In this document: positions 35,030 to 46,465 of the stretch, one piece after another
How positions within the stretch are numbered: position 1 is the stretch's first letter
Layout: each line of letters begins with the position of its first letter
From: Selaginella moellendorffii
Lineage: Eukaryota; Streptophyta; Lycopodiopsida; Selaginellales; Selaginellaceae
Assembly (NCBI RefSeq): GCF_000143415.4
Contig: NW_003314298.1
Coordinates: forward strand, 1,147,250-1,211,249
Direction of reading: 5' to 3'
Length of the DNA stretch: 64,000 bases
Position numbers and translations under genes: made by a program
The notes under the pieces: model-generated
Told to the model about the DNA's origin: nothing
Databases searched by the model: none
The model's input: only the letters and a program-made list of their open reading frames with translations

Positions 35030-36465
35030 TGGAAGTCCTGAACAAGGTCAGGAGAATGAATCAGGTTGTCCGCAGGTTCCCAAATGCGTTCTTCAGGCCC
35101 GTAACCCTTCCAGTCGACCAGATAGTAGAGTTTAGACCGTGAAATCTTGGAATCAAGGATGTCCTAAACCTCGTACTCAGACCCATCCTCGAGCTGCACC
35201 GGTGGAGGTGGAGGAATGACCCAATTGGGAATAGGACTGGGAATATAAGGCTCAAGGAGAGAGGAATGAAAAACAGGGTGAATTTGATATGAGGAGGGAA
35301 GTGCAAGGCGATAAGTGACAGGATTAATGATGGCAGTGATAGGGAAAGGACTGAGGCGTTTGAAATCAAGTTTTGGACAGGGCCTGGTGGTGGAGATATT
35401 TCGCCTAAGGAGCCAGACTTTATCCCCGATATTGTAAGGGGGACAATCCTGATGATGGACATTGGCAAATGTTTTGTGAGATTCCTGAGCTCGATGGAGG
35501 TGGAAGGAGATGGAGTTGTAGATTTCTTGGAGGTTGGAGACAAATGCCTCAGAGCGGGGATTTGAATGAGAGGATTCGGATGGAGAAGGAAGTGAGAGAT
35601 TGAATCGGGGATTTCGGCCAGAGTTTGCAAAGAAGGGGGAAATTCGAAGAGAGGAGTGAACAAAGTTGTTATAGGAGAACTCAGCAAGGGGAAGGATATC
35701 GAACCAGTTATCATGATGATAGTTGATGAAGCACCTCAAGAATTGTTCTAACGTCTGAATCGTTCACTCGGACTGCCCATCAGTTTGAGGATGATACGCC
35801 GAAGAGAGGTTGGCCTTCACTCCCAGTAGCTGCAAAAACCATTTCCAGAAATGAGAGATGAACTGAGGCCCCCGATCCGAAACCACATCCGTAGGAATCC
35901 CATGAAGTTGGAAAATTTCCCTGAATACCAGTTTTGCCATGTCCTCGCCCGAAAACTCCTTGGTACATGGCAAGAAGTGCACCATCTTTGTGAAGCGATC
36001 CACCACGACTAAAATGTTGTTGAAGCCTCCAGAACTCGGAAGATCACTCAAGAAATCCATGGAGATGGATTCCCAAGGACCTGAAGGGACCGGAAGGGAA
36101 CGAAGCAAACCTGAAGGAAGGTGGCGAGGTACCTTATTTTGGGCGCAAGTGTCACAGGAGGTAACAAAAGCTTTGATGTAGTTGTCCATGTGAGGCCACC
36201 AAAAGTCCCGTGCAACTAGCTCATAGGTTTTCGCAATGCCGAAGTGACCAGTAGTGGGGCTATCGTGGCACGCCATCAGGACCAACCTTCGAGCATCACC
36301 TTCAGGAACGTAAAGCTGCTCCCCACGGTATAATAAGCCATCTAAGAACTGGAACTCGTCAAATCGCCGGCAGTCGGGAGTCACAGGGTGTCCAGCCTGA
36401 AGATGGGGGAAAATGTCGCTGGCAAGATCATCGGATTGAAGATCGTTTCTGATTGCATTCATCAA
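35030..36465 (-). pseudogene. Chromovirus integrase and chromodomain region
   Basis: Integrase core in order: SMDFLSDLPSSGG (first Asp), VVSDRGPQFISHFW (second Asp), YHPQTDGQSE (Glu region), then a TGA where CGA is expected, LAEFSYNNFVHSS, a GPY/F-like segment, a TAG, and a chromodomain block YLVDWKGYGPEERIWEPADN near 35,060-35,130. The chromodomain places the element in the chromovirus branch. Two in-frame stops, so not functional as it stands. Confidence 0.88.
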
Positions 36466-36474
36466 GGAGGAGTC

Positions 36475-37733
36475 CTACGGGGCCAAGGAAATTGCCATAA
36501 CTTGAAGCTGATCAGGACCGAGGATAACTTGATCCTGTTGATCGAAGGCAGGATTACCAAGCCTGAGACTTAGATAGGAGCGCCTTGAAAGAGCATCAGG
36601 AAGGCCTTGAAGCTTTCCAGGTCTGTACTTGATAACAAAGTCAAACCGACTCAGGAATTGTGCCCACCTTGCTTGACGACGGCTTAAAACTCGGGAACTG
36701 GCAAAGTACTCGAGATTTTTGTGATCCGTCCAGACTGTTGTTTGATGGCCCGCCCCCTCCAAGAAACGGTGCCACTCTCCAAGGAATCCACGATGGCAAG
36801 GAGCTCCTTGTCGTGGATTTCGTAATTGATCTTTGCAGGCTGGAATTTCTGAGAATGGAAAGCAACCGGATGAAGTTCTTGATCCGCTCCGAGTTGAGAC
36901 AGCACAACACCGATGGCAAAGTCGGAGGCGTCAGCCTCGATGAAGAAAGGTTGTGAGGAATCAGCATGGATCAAAACAGGAGCAGAACTGAAGGCTGCCT
37001 TGAGTGTGTCGAAGGCATGCTGGGCAGCAGCAGACCAAAAGAAGGGAACATCCTTGCCAGTGAGATGCGTGAGAGGAAGGACAATGTCAGAGTAGTGATC
37101 AATGAATTTGCGGTAGAAGTTGGCGAAGCTAAGGAAAACCTGAACGTCCGACATTGATTGTGGAGGCTCCCACTCGAGAATAGTCTTGACCTTGGCAGGA
37201 TCCATCGTGATACCCTCAGGAGTGACAATGTATCCAAGGAACTCCACAGACTGCTGATCGAAAGAACATTTCTCAAGCTTCGCGTATAGGCCGTGTTCGC
37301 GCAGCTTTGCCAGCACCTTGCGTACATGTTCGTTGTGCTCCTCCTGAGTTTTTGAGTAGATGAGGATGTCATCGAGGTAGACGATCACCATCTGATCAAG
37401 AAACTCCCAAAATACGTCGTTCGCCATATGTTGGAAAACTGCTAGAGCATTTGTCAAGCCAAATGGCATGACAGTGTACTCGAAGTGGCCATAACGGGTT
37501 CGGAATGCAGTCTTCCATTCATCACCAGGCCGGATCCGGATCAGGTTGTATGCGCCACAGAGGTCAATCTTGGTGAAGAAGCGGGCACCACCGAGGCGTT
37601 CCAACAGGTCCAAGATCAGGGGCAGTGGATAACGGTTTTGAATAGTCACCTTGTTCAAACCTCGGTAATCGATGACTAGCCGCAAACTCCCATCCTTCTT
37701 CTTGACAAAGAAGACAGGCGCTCCAGCCGAGGA
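36475..37733 (-). pseudogene. Chromovirus reverse transcriptase and RNase H
   Basis: RT blocks LVIDYRGLNKVTIQNRYPLP, MPFGLTNALAVFQ and the catalytic VYLDDILIYSK are intact from 37,685 to about 36,800. A TAG at about 37,731 interrupts just upstream (before SSAGAPVFFVKKKDG). RNase H starts with FFIEADASDFAIG; a frameshift near 36,790 separates it from TVWTDHKNLEYF, and a TAG at about 36,475 separates that from integrase. Confidence 0.9.
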
Positions 37734-39691
37734 CTACGAATGCTGAATGTACCCCGAGGCAAGGTTCTCATCCACATACTCTTTGAGGGCCTGAAGCTCG
37801 GACGGGGATAACCCGTAGATAGGCCCCCACGGAGGTGACGCTCCTTCCTGTAAATCAATGGGACAATCATAAGGTTGATGAACAGGTAGTACACTAGCTT
37901 TTTTCTTGTCAAACACATCCCCAAAATCATGATACTTCTCAGGAAGACTGACAGGAAAAACATGCAAAGCAAAAAGGAAAATAGGTTCTTCATGAAGGAG
38001 TTCTTTCATAGTGATTGTGGAGATAGGAGGGGAGATAGGAGGAGGTGTACGACTAAATGGAATAATGAGACGAGGATACTGTCCAGTGTAAGATGAAAGA
38101 GAGGAAAAAGAAGAGGGTGAAAACTTCGTAGAGTCAAGAACAAAACCCCGATTTAAGTTTAGGGAACTTTTCCTGATGTGGACTCGATGAACAGCAGGGG
38201 AAGCCGTGGGAGATTGGTGATGTGGGAGAGATGAGCTGTAATTCCTTCCAACAAATCTGAGGCTGATGTAGTTAGAACCAAGGAAGACCAAGCACCACAG
38301 AGGAGGACTTGCTATTGATGATGTTGAAGGCGATATCGGTGACGGTGGACCCGATGTGTACTCGAACGGGCAACGTTTCCCTAAGTCCAGAAGATGGAGA
38401 CACAAAATGCCCGCCGATGCCTTCAACCCTCAAATCCCATATGGTAGGAGAAAGAGGAACGTGATGTCGGGCAGCAAAGTCCGTGTCCATGAAGCAGGAA
38501 GTTGCACCCGAGTCCAGTAGCGCCAAAGCCTTGAGTCTTGATTGTCCGGTGAAAGAAAGGAGACATGGGACACGGAAGTTGCGGGAATTGGTGGTGGCTT
38601 TGATGAAAGGTGGTGAGGAGCTTGATAAAGAAGGAAAGTGATTTTTATTCGGGGAGTCCAAACAGACAGCTTCTACTCTATTTGGACAGGGTCGTTTCCC
38701 GACTACAACAGAGGTGGACTTTGAGGCAGAGTGAACTCGAGCAGTTGGGGAGGCTTCTTGGGACACACAGCTGCTTTGTGATTAGGATCAGCACAGTAGA
38801 GGCAAAGATTATGAGATATTCGACGTTGCTTCTCAGTAGGACTCAACTTCCCTCTAATGAGTCGGGGAGTACCAGAAATATCCATCGGGACCGGAGCAGT
38901 AGGTTCAGGAGTATGCCCCGAAGACTCAAGCTGAGATTCCTGAGTCTGGGACGGAAAAATAGCGGCGCGGCGACTTTCCTGACGACGTTCAAAGAGACGA
39001 TTGTCACATCGAACAGCTTTGTTGATCGCGTCCGACAAGTCCTTGGGATCCTCCATGGTGAGCAACAAATCCTTGACACTGTTGTTGAGGTCGAACGAAA
39101 TTGGTCAATTAGGGCCCGCTCATCCCACTGAGTGTCCAAGGCAAGGAGTTGGAACTCTGCAGCGTAGATCGAGGCAGGATGAGACCCCTGAGAGAGATGT
39201 CTCATCTTTGTGGTAGCAGCCCGAACCCGATCCGTCTCGCCAAAACATGCTTCGAGCTTTTCTTTGAACAATTGAAGATCCATCAGCTTCGGAACCACGA
39301 CCCCTTTCATGCTCTTCTCCAGAAGAGGAGAAAACCATGACAAAGCTGCACCTTCGAGCAACATCCCAATCGCGCCAATTTGAGACTCGGGAGTGGGATA
39401 CCGCCGATGTTGAAGTGCAAAGATCAGCTCCATTTGGTTCAAAAATCCACAAAGCTCCGAACGCTTGCCTGAAAATTTTGCCGGGAAACTCACCTTTGGT
39501 TCAGGAACTTTGCTGGATCCTTGAGCCGAAAGTGAAGCAAGCTCCTGCTGCATGCGAAGAAGGGTCGCCTTCAACTCGGTATTCTCAGACTGGATTTTTG
39601 CAAGGACTTCGGCAAAGAAATCAGGATGGCTTGGAGACCCCATCGGCAGAAAGAAAGAAAAGGGGGAAAAAAGGCAAAGGCAATCAAACAA
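37734..39691 (-). pseudogene. Chromovirus gag and protease
   Basis: Gag starts near 39,643 (MGSPSHPDFFAEVLAKIQSE) with a coiled N terminus and the usual retroelement gag core. A frameshift at about 39,090 leads to the CX2CX4HX4C zinc knuckle CLYCADPNHKAAVC at about 38,775-38,815. The protease has the LALLDSGATSCFMD active site at about 38,490-38,530. A further frameshift lies between protease and RT linker (38,270-38,430). Confidence 0.85.
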
Positions 39692-39743
39692 TCAAAACGA
39701 GCTAAAGGAAAAAAAGAATGAAAAAACACAATCTGAATCAAAC

Positions 39744-40138
39744 TGTCAAGACCCCCAACAAGATCAAGACTGGAAAATGCAAAAGACAAAGAGAAAAGCT
39801 AATGGAAACAAAGAAAAGGCCTTAGACTGGTGTTGATTCAGATTGTGGAGAAATGGAACAAGGCTAACCTATATATACTATAGGTTGATGAAGCTCCACC
39901 ACTCTTGGATCGAGGACGGCCTAAATATAGTTGAGGTTGAGGAGGCGCCACATCAATATCAGGAATGTGGCTCGAGACTCAGGAATTGTCCAGGAAATCA
40001 GAGAGTCAGGAATAGGGAAGTGTCTCGAGAGTCAGGAATAAGGAAGTGTCTCGAGAATCAGGAATGTGGTCTGCAAGTCAGGAATCTGGCGAGAGTCAGG
40101 AATGTGGCAAGAATTGGGGGATTCGGGGATTCCTGACA
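39744..40138 (-). repeat. 5' LTR of the chromovirus
   Basis: 395 bp with two tandem GAGTCAGGAATAGGGAAGTG-type units. Ends are perfect TGTCA/TGACA inverted repeats. Followed on the right by GTTTG (one mismatch from the left flank GTGTG). Confidence 0.9.
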
Positions 40139-40143
40139 GTTTG

Positions 40144-41091
40144 TACATGTCCAACCGGAACATTGATGTGATAGACAGGATCATCTCGAAAGCATTCATT
40201 GATGCACTTCATCCATGCACACTAGCGATGATTCACATCGATAATGTAGAATATTTTCCCCACAAATTGTTGAGTCTCCGGATGGCTCATAAGCATGTTG
40301 TCAAATTTGTAGGACTTCATTTTCCAAATATCATCCCAAACCCTCTTGATTTCCGGTAACACCAAAAAGGTATTTGTCATTCCTGGCTTGAAGACCGAAA
40401 CAAGGAATATACCTATATTTGTCCCAAGGCCATTCTGTTTGTATAGACTATAGATGTCCATGTTGACGAAGTAAAGTGAAGCAAACTAAACAATGCTTGT
40501 CTGAGTGAATCAAGATAGTGGGATTTCTTAGATCATGTCTCCCGGGCCTTCCCACTTGAGAGACTCTAGAGTCATGTGAATGGCCTTCTCTTTGGTTCTC
40601 AAAACTGTCTCTTGGAAGCGCTTGTTTACAATATGTTTAGGTAGCTCCACTTTTCTTTCAGCTTCAACTACACCTCCAGTAGCACTATTATCAGATCTAG
40701 CCCCCAGCTTGGGCCCAACACCCCTGTCAGGCGCACTTGGGCACTGCTCCGTAATGTAGCTAGTTTCTGCTATATTTTGCAAATATGTTAAGAGTAGTGG
40801 CATTTGTAGTTGTGGCAGCAATGGTAGTGATAACAATGGTTGCAATGGCACTGCTGGTGGTGATGATGGTGGCAGTGGTGGTGGTAATGGTGATAATGGC
40901 GGTGGTGGTAATGGTGGTGATGACAGTGGTGGTAATGGTGGTGATGAAGGTAGAGGTGGCAATGGCAGTGAAGGTGGTGGCGGTGGTAATGGTGGTGGTG
41001 GCATCGATGGCAATGGTGGCAAAAATGGGGGGTGCATGTGGACTGGAGCTATTTGGTTGCGAAGACGGCAGAGTTGTCATTGTGGAAATCT
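40144..41091 (-). pseudogene. Decayed multi-exon gene of unknown function, 5' part
   Basis: Continuation of the locus at 32,598-34,477 on the other side of the chromovirus. Minus strand: a poly-Pro/Leu/Ser N terminus encoded by a GGTGGTGAT-type repeat (40,800-41,035), then GVVEAERKVELPKHIVNKRF and AIHMTLESLKWEGPGDMI up to 40,531. Next comes a possible intron and a second exon with KRVWDDIWKMKSYKFDNMLM near 40,300. No known domain. The Pro-rich start may be artefactual. Confidence 0.4.
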
Positions 41092-41265
41092 TTATCTGAA
41101 CGTTAAATTGATTGTTGTCCTATATCTCATCTTCCTCATGTCTTGTTCTCTTTGATCCAACATCCTTCTCCTTTTGTAGTTGTTTTCATTTTTGAAAATA
41201 AAAAAAACTTATTATACAATAAAAATGCATAAGAAGTAAAAATGCATAAGAAGCACGAAGCACTT

Positions 41266-42090
41266 GGTGTGGGCGCCGGTTTGCTGGTGTACCAGCCCAC
41301 CCCCAAACGCCATGGCCGGCTCGCGCAGAGTGCCCAGCCCAGGCACTTGGCGCAGGCACTTGTCATGGGCACTGGTTCGCCGGCATACTGGCCTGCCCCA
41401 AAGTGCCATGGCTGGCCCATGCCAAGTGCCCGGGCCAGGCACTTGGCGCGGGTGCTAGTTCGCTAGCATACCAGCCCGCCCCCAAGTGCCGTGGCCGGCC
41501 CGCGCCAAGTGCCTGGCCCAGGCACTTGGCGTGGGGACTTGGCACAGATGCCGATTCCCTGGCATACCGGCCCACCCCAAAGTGCCATAGCTGGCCCAGG
41601 CCCAGGAAATTGGTGCGGGCACTTGGCGTGGGTGTCAGTTCGCCGCCATACCGGCCTGCCCCCAAGCACCGTGGCCGGCCTGCACAGAGTGCTCGGCTCG
41701 GGCACTTGGTGCGGGCATTAGCGCGGGCGCCAGTTCGCCAACATACCAGCCCGCCCCCAAGTGCCATAGCCAGCCCGTGCGGAGTGCCTGGCCTGGGCAA
41801 TTGGTGTGGACACTTGGCACGGCGCCGGTTTGCCGATGTACCAGCCCGCCCCCAAGCGCTGTGGCTGGCCCGTGTGTAGTGCCTGGCCCGGGCACTTGGC
41901 GCAGGCGCCGGTTCGCCGGTGTACCAGCCCACCCCCAAGTGCCGTGGCTGGCCTGCGCCAAGTGCCCAGGCTAGGCACTTGACATGGGGACTTGTTGCAG
42001 GTGCCAGTTCACCAGCGTACTGGCCCACCTCGAAGTGCCATGGCCGGCCCGGGCAGAGTGCCCAGCCAAATGCCTGATCCAGGCACTTGG
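41266..42090. repeat. GC-rich minisatellite, unit about 80-100 bp
   Basis: About nine imperfect copies of a unit containing GGCACTTGGCGCGGGCGCCG, GTTCGCCGGCATACCAGCCC and GCCCCCAAGTGCCGTGGC. Open in many frames on both strands because of the repeated unit; none of these frames is a credible gene. An adjoining stretch (42,090-42,300) has GTGCTGGGCGTGGCGTGGGC-type repeats. Confidence 0.88.
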
Positions 42091-42300
42091 TAGCGGTAGT
42101 GCTGGGCACAGCAGCAATGGCACTGGGCGTGGCGTGGGCACGGCGGTGCTGGGCGTGGTGTGGGCATGGAGGTGCTAGGCAGTGGCAGCACTGGGTGTGG
42201 CATGGGCGCGGCAGCACTAGGTGTGGCGTGGGCACGGTGGTGGTGAGCGTGGCATGGGTGTAGTGGTGCTAGGCATGGTGGCGCTGGGCGTGGTGTGAGA

Positions 42301-43110
42301 GTGGAGGAGAGAAAACCTTACTCTTGGTAGCATTCTATTCGACGCCAATGGATCCCATAGTCACTCCCAATCTCTCATTCTACTTTCTGTAAAACCTTAA
42401 TGCCGTCGGCCGCCTTAACCCTAACCTAACTTTCATCAAAGTTGTTCATCGTGGATGCAATAAATGTTCATTACATTCTGCAAATATTTGCTAACAATGT
42501 ATAATTTCTATTCCATCCTAGATTTGATCACGTGACAAAGTCCTTTTGAGTTGTAATTTAATAATAAAGGTGTGCTTTAATATGACTATGCCATAATGTG
42601 GAAATAATGTCATAGACACATGTGTTGAATTGATCACAATACGAAATTATAAATGAGAATTATGTGTTTCTTGCAAGTCATAGAATCTTGTCAGAAAATA
42701 TAAGATTATTAAATCATAAGGTGTTATTTCCAAAGCAATGTATATAGATAATTTACTATAGGTGATAGATGGTAGTACAAAGATGGAATATATTTAAATA
42801 AGTTTAGAAGAATATGAACTGAAAATATGTATAATATTTAATTTGTTTGGCAACAGTTGGTTGATGATAGATCCTAGAATAAAATCATTCCTATCTTTCA
42901 TATTATGGCACATGATTGAGGTGATATTTCTTTTCGTTCTACCAAAAGTTAGTCCATATAATAACTTTGAGCATGTTTTTGAATTCAATGTATACAAACT
43001 TTTAATATTGTACAACATAGTCCTTTATACTTCATACAGAATTTATTATAACATTATTCGATGTTAGATCCTAGAATAAAATCACCCTTTCTTTTCACAT
43101 AATAGCATAG
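42301..43110. other. AT-rich spacer with a local direct repeat
   Basis: No gene seen. A block at about 42,863-42,955 (GATAGATCCTAGAATAAAATC ... GAGGTGATATTTCTTTT) recurs at about 43,061-43,145 in the same orientation, about 198 bp further on. It may belong to the transposon relic that follows. Confidence 0.5.
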
Positions 43111-43159
43111 CACATGTTTGAGGTGACATTTCTTTATAAAAGTTTAGAGTTCCAAAACC

Positions 43160-46100
43160 TAAAGGCAACAAAATGGAGAGTTTCCTTTTGCATTACCAAG
43201 ATTACCTATTGCTTTCTTTCTCCCAAAGTCTTATTTCAGAAAGTTTTCTTTGCCGACATTTCGATCTTTCTCTCAGTTCTATTTCATTGGAGGCTATGAT
43301 TCACAACAACATTGGTGTTGTTGAACGATTAGAGTTTCTTCTTTCGGGTGTAGGTGAAGGTGGACAATATTGGGATTTACAACATTCCAAGTCAAAGGAG
43401 ATTCAAGTTTTTGGATCTCCAATCAAAGTGCGAGATTGCAATCCTGCCAAAGTGAATGTGAAGCAAGAGTCGGTCATCATCATTTCTTCCTCTTTTAGTT
43501 TTAGTAGAGACATTAGTCCAGTGCAAGCCAAGAATTTAAAAACTCTAACTTCACTTATATTCAAAGCTGTTTGCAACACTTTCCAGTTTTCCTGCCTCTC
43601 TATCAATGTGCATTCCTTTCTACATAAGCCCGTTAGCGAGCTCCCATCTACATACAATGGCAATATCTTCTTTGAACTACCAATTCTTGTCAGCTCAAAA
43701 CGAAAGGGGATGGAGACCAAGCAAGACGTCCACAATTGGTGCAAGATCAAAACTACACATTTTCAACATTTCAAAGGCACAATGTCCATGGTTCATTATG
43801 GTGGGTATTTGGATTGTGTGAATAAAGCATACAATCGAGAGTGTGGTAAAAACTCCACATTTTTTTAAGGATCTGCAACCAATCCTCCCATCTATAACAC
43901 TATTGGTGTTGGGTTCAAGTATCAATTTTGCAAGAATGCTCCATTGTATCGTGCCATCTGCGGGGCCAAGATGTATTATTGTTTTTTCCACGAGATGGAG
44001 CTGGTAGAGTTGCAGTATATATTGGCACGCACACACATCCAATACAGGAAGGGATACAAAGGAGTTCAATCAACTGTTTCAAAGATGCGTAGATAGAGAC
44101 TATGAGAAACTCATTTGCAACTCCGAAGCATGTTCAAAAGATATTGCTCAAGGATTTTATCGCAAACACTTTACTTGATCCGGACTGCAAGAATACTCAA
44201 CTGGATGAGGCTAACTTGCGGGAGTTACTATGACACGTGCAACCTGCAACTAGCCTCAGGAGGTACGAAAATATTATTACATACTTTTCAATAATATCTC
44301 TCTTATATTTTGTTTTATTTAGGATAAAGTCTTGGATGTGTGAATCTTGAGAGGGGAAACTCCAATAAAAAATTGACTCAATCCTTGAACTAAAACGAAC
44401 TTATCCCTACAAATTTATCCATAGGAGTTTATTTCCAGATCAAGTCGTTAATGAACAAGAGTGCCCCTTCATCTTCAAAATGTCTACCATGGATCCCACC
44501 TCTGGTGTGGATCTTGTTTCTCAAATGGATATGGTTGAGTGACCTTGCTAATGCATGGGTACATTTTGACTATATGGAGCGGGTGGTGGGTTGGAAAACC
44601 ATGAGAGCTCATATGTATGATTCGAGGTAGTTTTTTTTCTCATTATCTTAAAATGGTTTTAAGCATTGCCCTTTTCACAGGCTATGTTGTAACTTGACAA
44701 TTGCAATAGCAGAGTTTAAAGTACAAGACTAGATGGCTTAGGAAATATTTTGGAAGTCCCTCTCCAACATTGTATTGAAGTGGATTGGTAAGCTTGCCAA
44801 CTTTTGCGGTTTCATGGCAAATGGGGCTAGGGCTAATTGGAATGGTGTCTGGGCAGTATTTAGGAATGGTCAACCCTTAAAAAGTTGTGAAAAGACTTGT
44901 GAGTTTCATTGGGCTCAGAGCCTAAACTAACACTATCACTTTATCAAGCCAAATTTCCAAATTAGCATTTAAGGAGTTGTGCAAACAATGGCAAGCTACA
45001 CCTTCTGAAGAAGAGCATGAGGCAAAAGCAAATGAGATTCAAATATGGTGGCATGAAAATGGCCATACTAACATAAGTTGTCTACCACAACTTGAGTCAT
45101 GGTTGGGGTGGTGGGAAGTTAGGATGTTCCAATGGGGACATCCCTCTTTTCAGGTTGGTTTTTCTTTTTTTCCTCTATTTTTATTGCTTTTTAATATCAT
45201 CTTTTTATAAAGATCAACCACTTGAGGATCTTGCATACACCCGAATTGTGAATCTCTCAAAGAGTAAGCATTGGAATTGGCGTTCCTCTGAGGCAGGGAA
45301 AGAGAAGATGAGTCTATATGAAGCATGTCTATCAGATTTGATATGCATTGTAGAGTAGTCTTCAAAAGCCTTGGCATTTAAGGAAGGAAGATACATGGGA
45401 ATAGGACCTTCGGTTGAGATATTACACGATCGGATGAAGAAGAAAGTGACTCCACCAACACAAACAGTGGCACTTGCAGTGAAAGAAGTGATCCATAGCA
45501 CATCTATGGAGTACATTTCCCAGGCTTCTATTGGTGACATGAAGATCGTCTACTCAAAACATCACTTTTCCTTTGCTGGTGAAGATGTTAGCATAGATCT
45601 TGGAGCAAAAAGCTCTCACAGGCCTAATGTTGAGTATCATTCTGCTCCAAGACATCACCTCTAAACTGAGCCACCTCAAGTGGCTGATGAAGAAAGTGCA
45701 TCACAACAGGTTGAAATTGTTTATTATAGCATGGAGCCGAAGCAATAGGCAATCTGTCGAGTGCCAACAAAATCAAATGTAAGATGTGTTGGGATGCTTC
45801 TGAGGGGCAAGTGTTGGGCTTAGATCCATGGTGACAAGTTAGCTTCTATTCTAGCCCCATGTTTCTATGGGGAACAAAAGCAAGCAAGATTTTCAAGATG
45901 GTGTTGGTTATATTGTTGCAACATTGATATCAACCATACAAAGCAGTTTGAAGACACTATAGTGACTAAACCTAATGCAGTACTTAAAGAATGTTTGGTT
46001 GCTAATGGGGTTGCACTCACCTCGGATGAAATTGAAAACCTTGAGAAATTTGGTTTCAATCTTAAAAGAAGTGTTAGAAACATGAGTGATAAAACCAAAA

Positions 46101-46465
46101 TTGTTCCTACAGAGATACACAGGAGGCCAGCAAAAAAAGGTAAGGTAGTTAAATTTATTGGTACCGTCTCCAAGCAGAAGCAAGGTAAAATAAACTTGGC
46201 TCAAACACTTGAGTGTGAGATTCTCTCAACGAAGTACATCACTGCACTTGTAAAGGAGTACATAGTCAAAACAAAATGTGGAGAGTACACAATTGCCATT
46301 CAAGATTTTCCTTTTTGCACATGTCCAGACTTTACGAAGCGTGAGGAACATAGGAAGGCATATGCTTCTTGCAAGCATATGTACTATATCTTCATCAACA
46401 TCTTACACCATGATCCTAAAGTGGATATTCATATACACCAAACAAGCCTTACTATTGCCAAGTAG
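43160..46465 (+). pseudogene. MULE-like transposase relic with zinc-finger N terminus and SWIM domain
   Basis: Plus-strand blocks in order: an N-terminal domain (43,300-43,866); a C...C...HxH finger (CKNAPLYRAICGAKMYY, then YIGTHTHP after a frameshift; 43,920-44,045), like the WRKY-GCM1/FAR1-type finger of MULEs; a transposase-core-like segment with FCGFMANGARANWN and KTCEFHWAQS (44,800-44,930); a Trp-rich stretch (45,050-45,150); and a SWIM finger CTCPDF...SCKHMYYIF (46,318-46,395) ending at TAG 46,463. Many stops and frameshifts; intron-like gaps. The last ORF, 45,962-46,465, is open for 167 codons. Confidence 0.6.

Larger units (their letters stand above)
34483..40138 (-). mobile_element. 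Ty3/gypsy chromovirus, nearly complete but broken
   Basis: LTRs at 39,744-40,138 (5') and 34,483-34,903 (3'), both TGTCA...TGACA type on the minus strand, with PPT-like AGGAGGGGGTGC next to the 3' LTR. Flanking 5-mers GTGTG and GTTTG differ by one base. Order on the minus strand: gag, zinc knuckle, protease, RT, RNase H, integrase, chromodomain. The LTRs are almost identical except for one extra 26-bp unit (GTCAGGAATAGGGAAGTGTC...) in the 3' LTR, so the copy is fairly young. No TGG-type primer site is seen after the 5' LTR. Confidence 0.93.

Noticed and set aside
41242-42235. Several Cys/Pro/Gly-rich open frames up to 290 codons
   Set aside because: Products of the GC-rich minisatellite read in different frames; no start context or domain.
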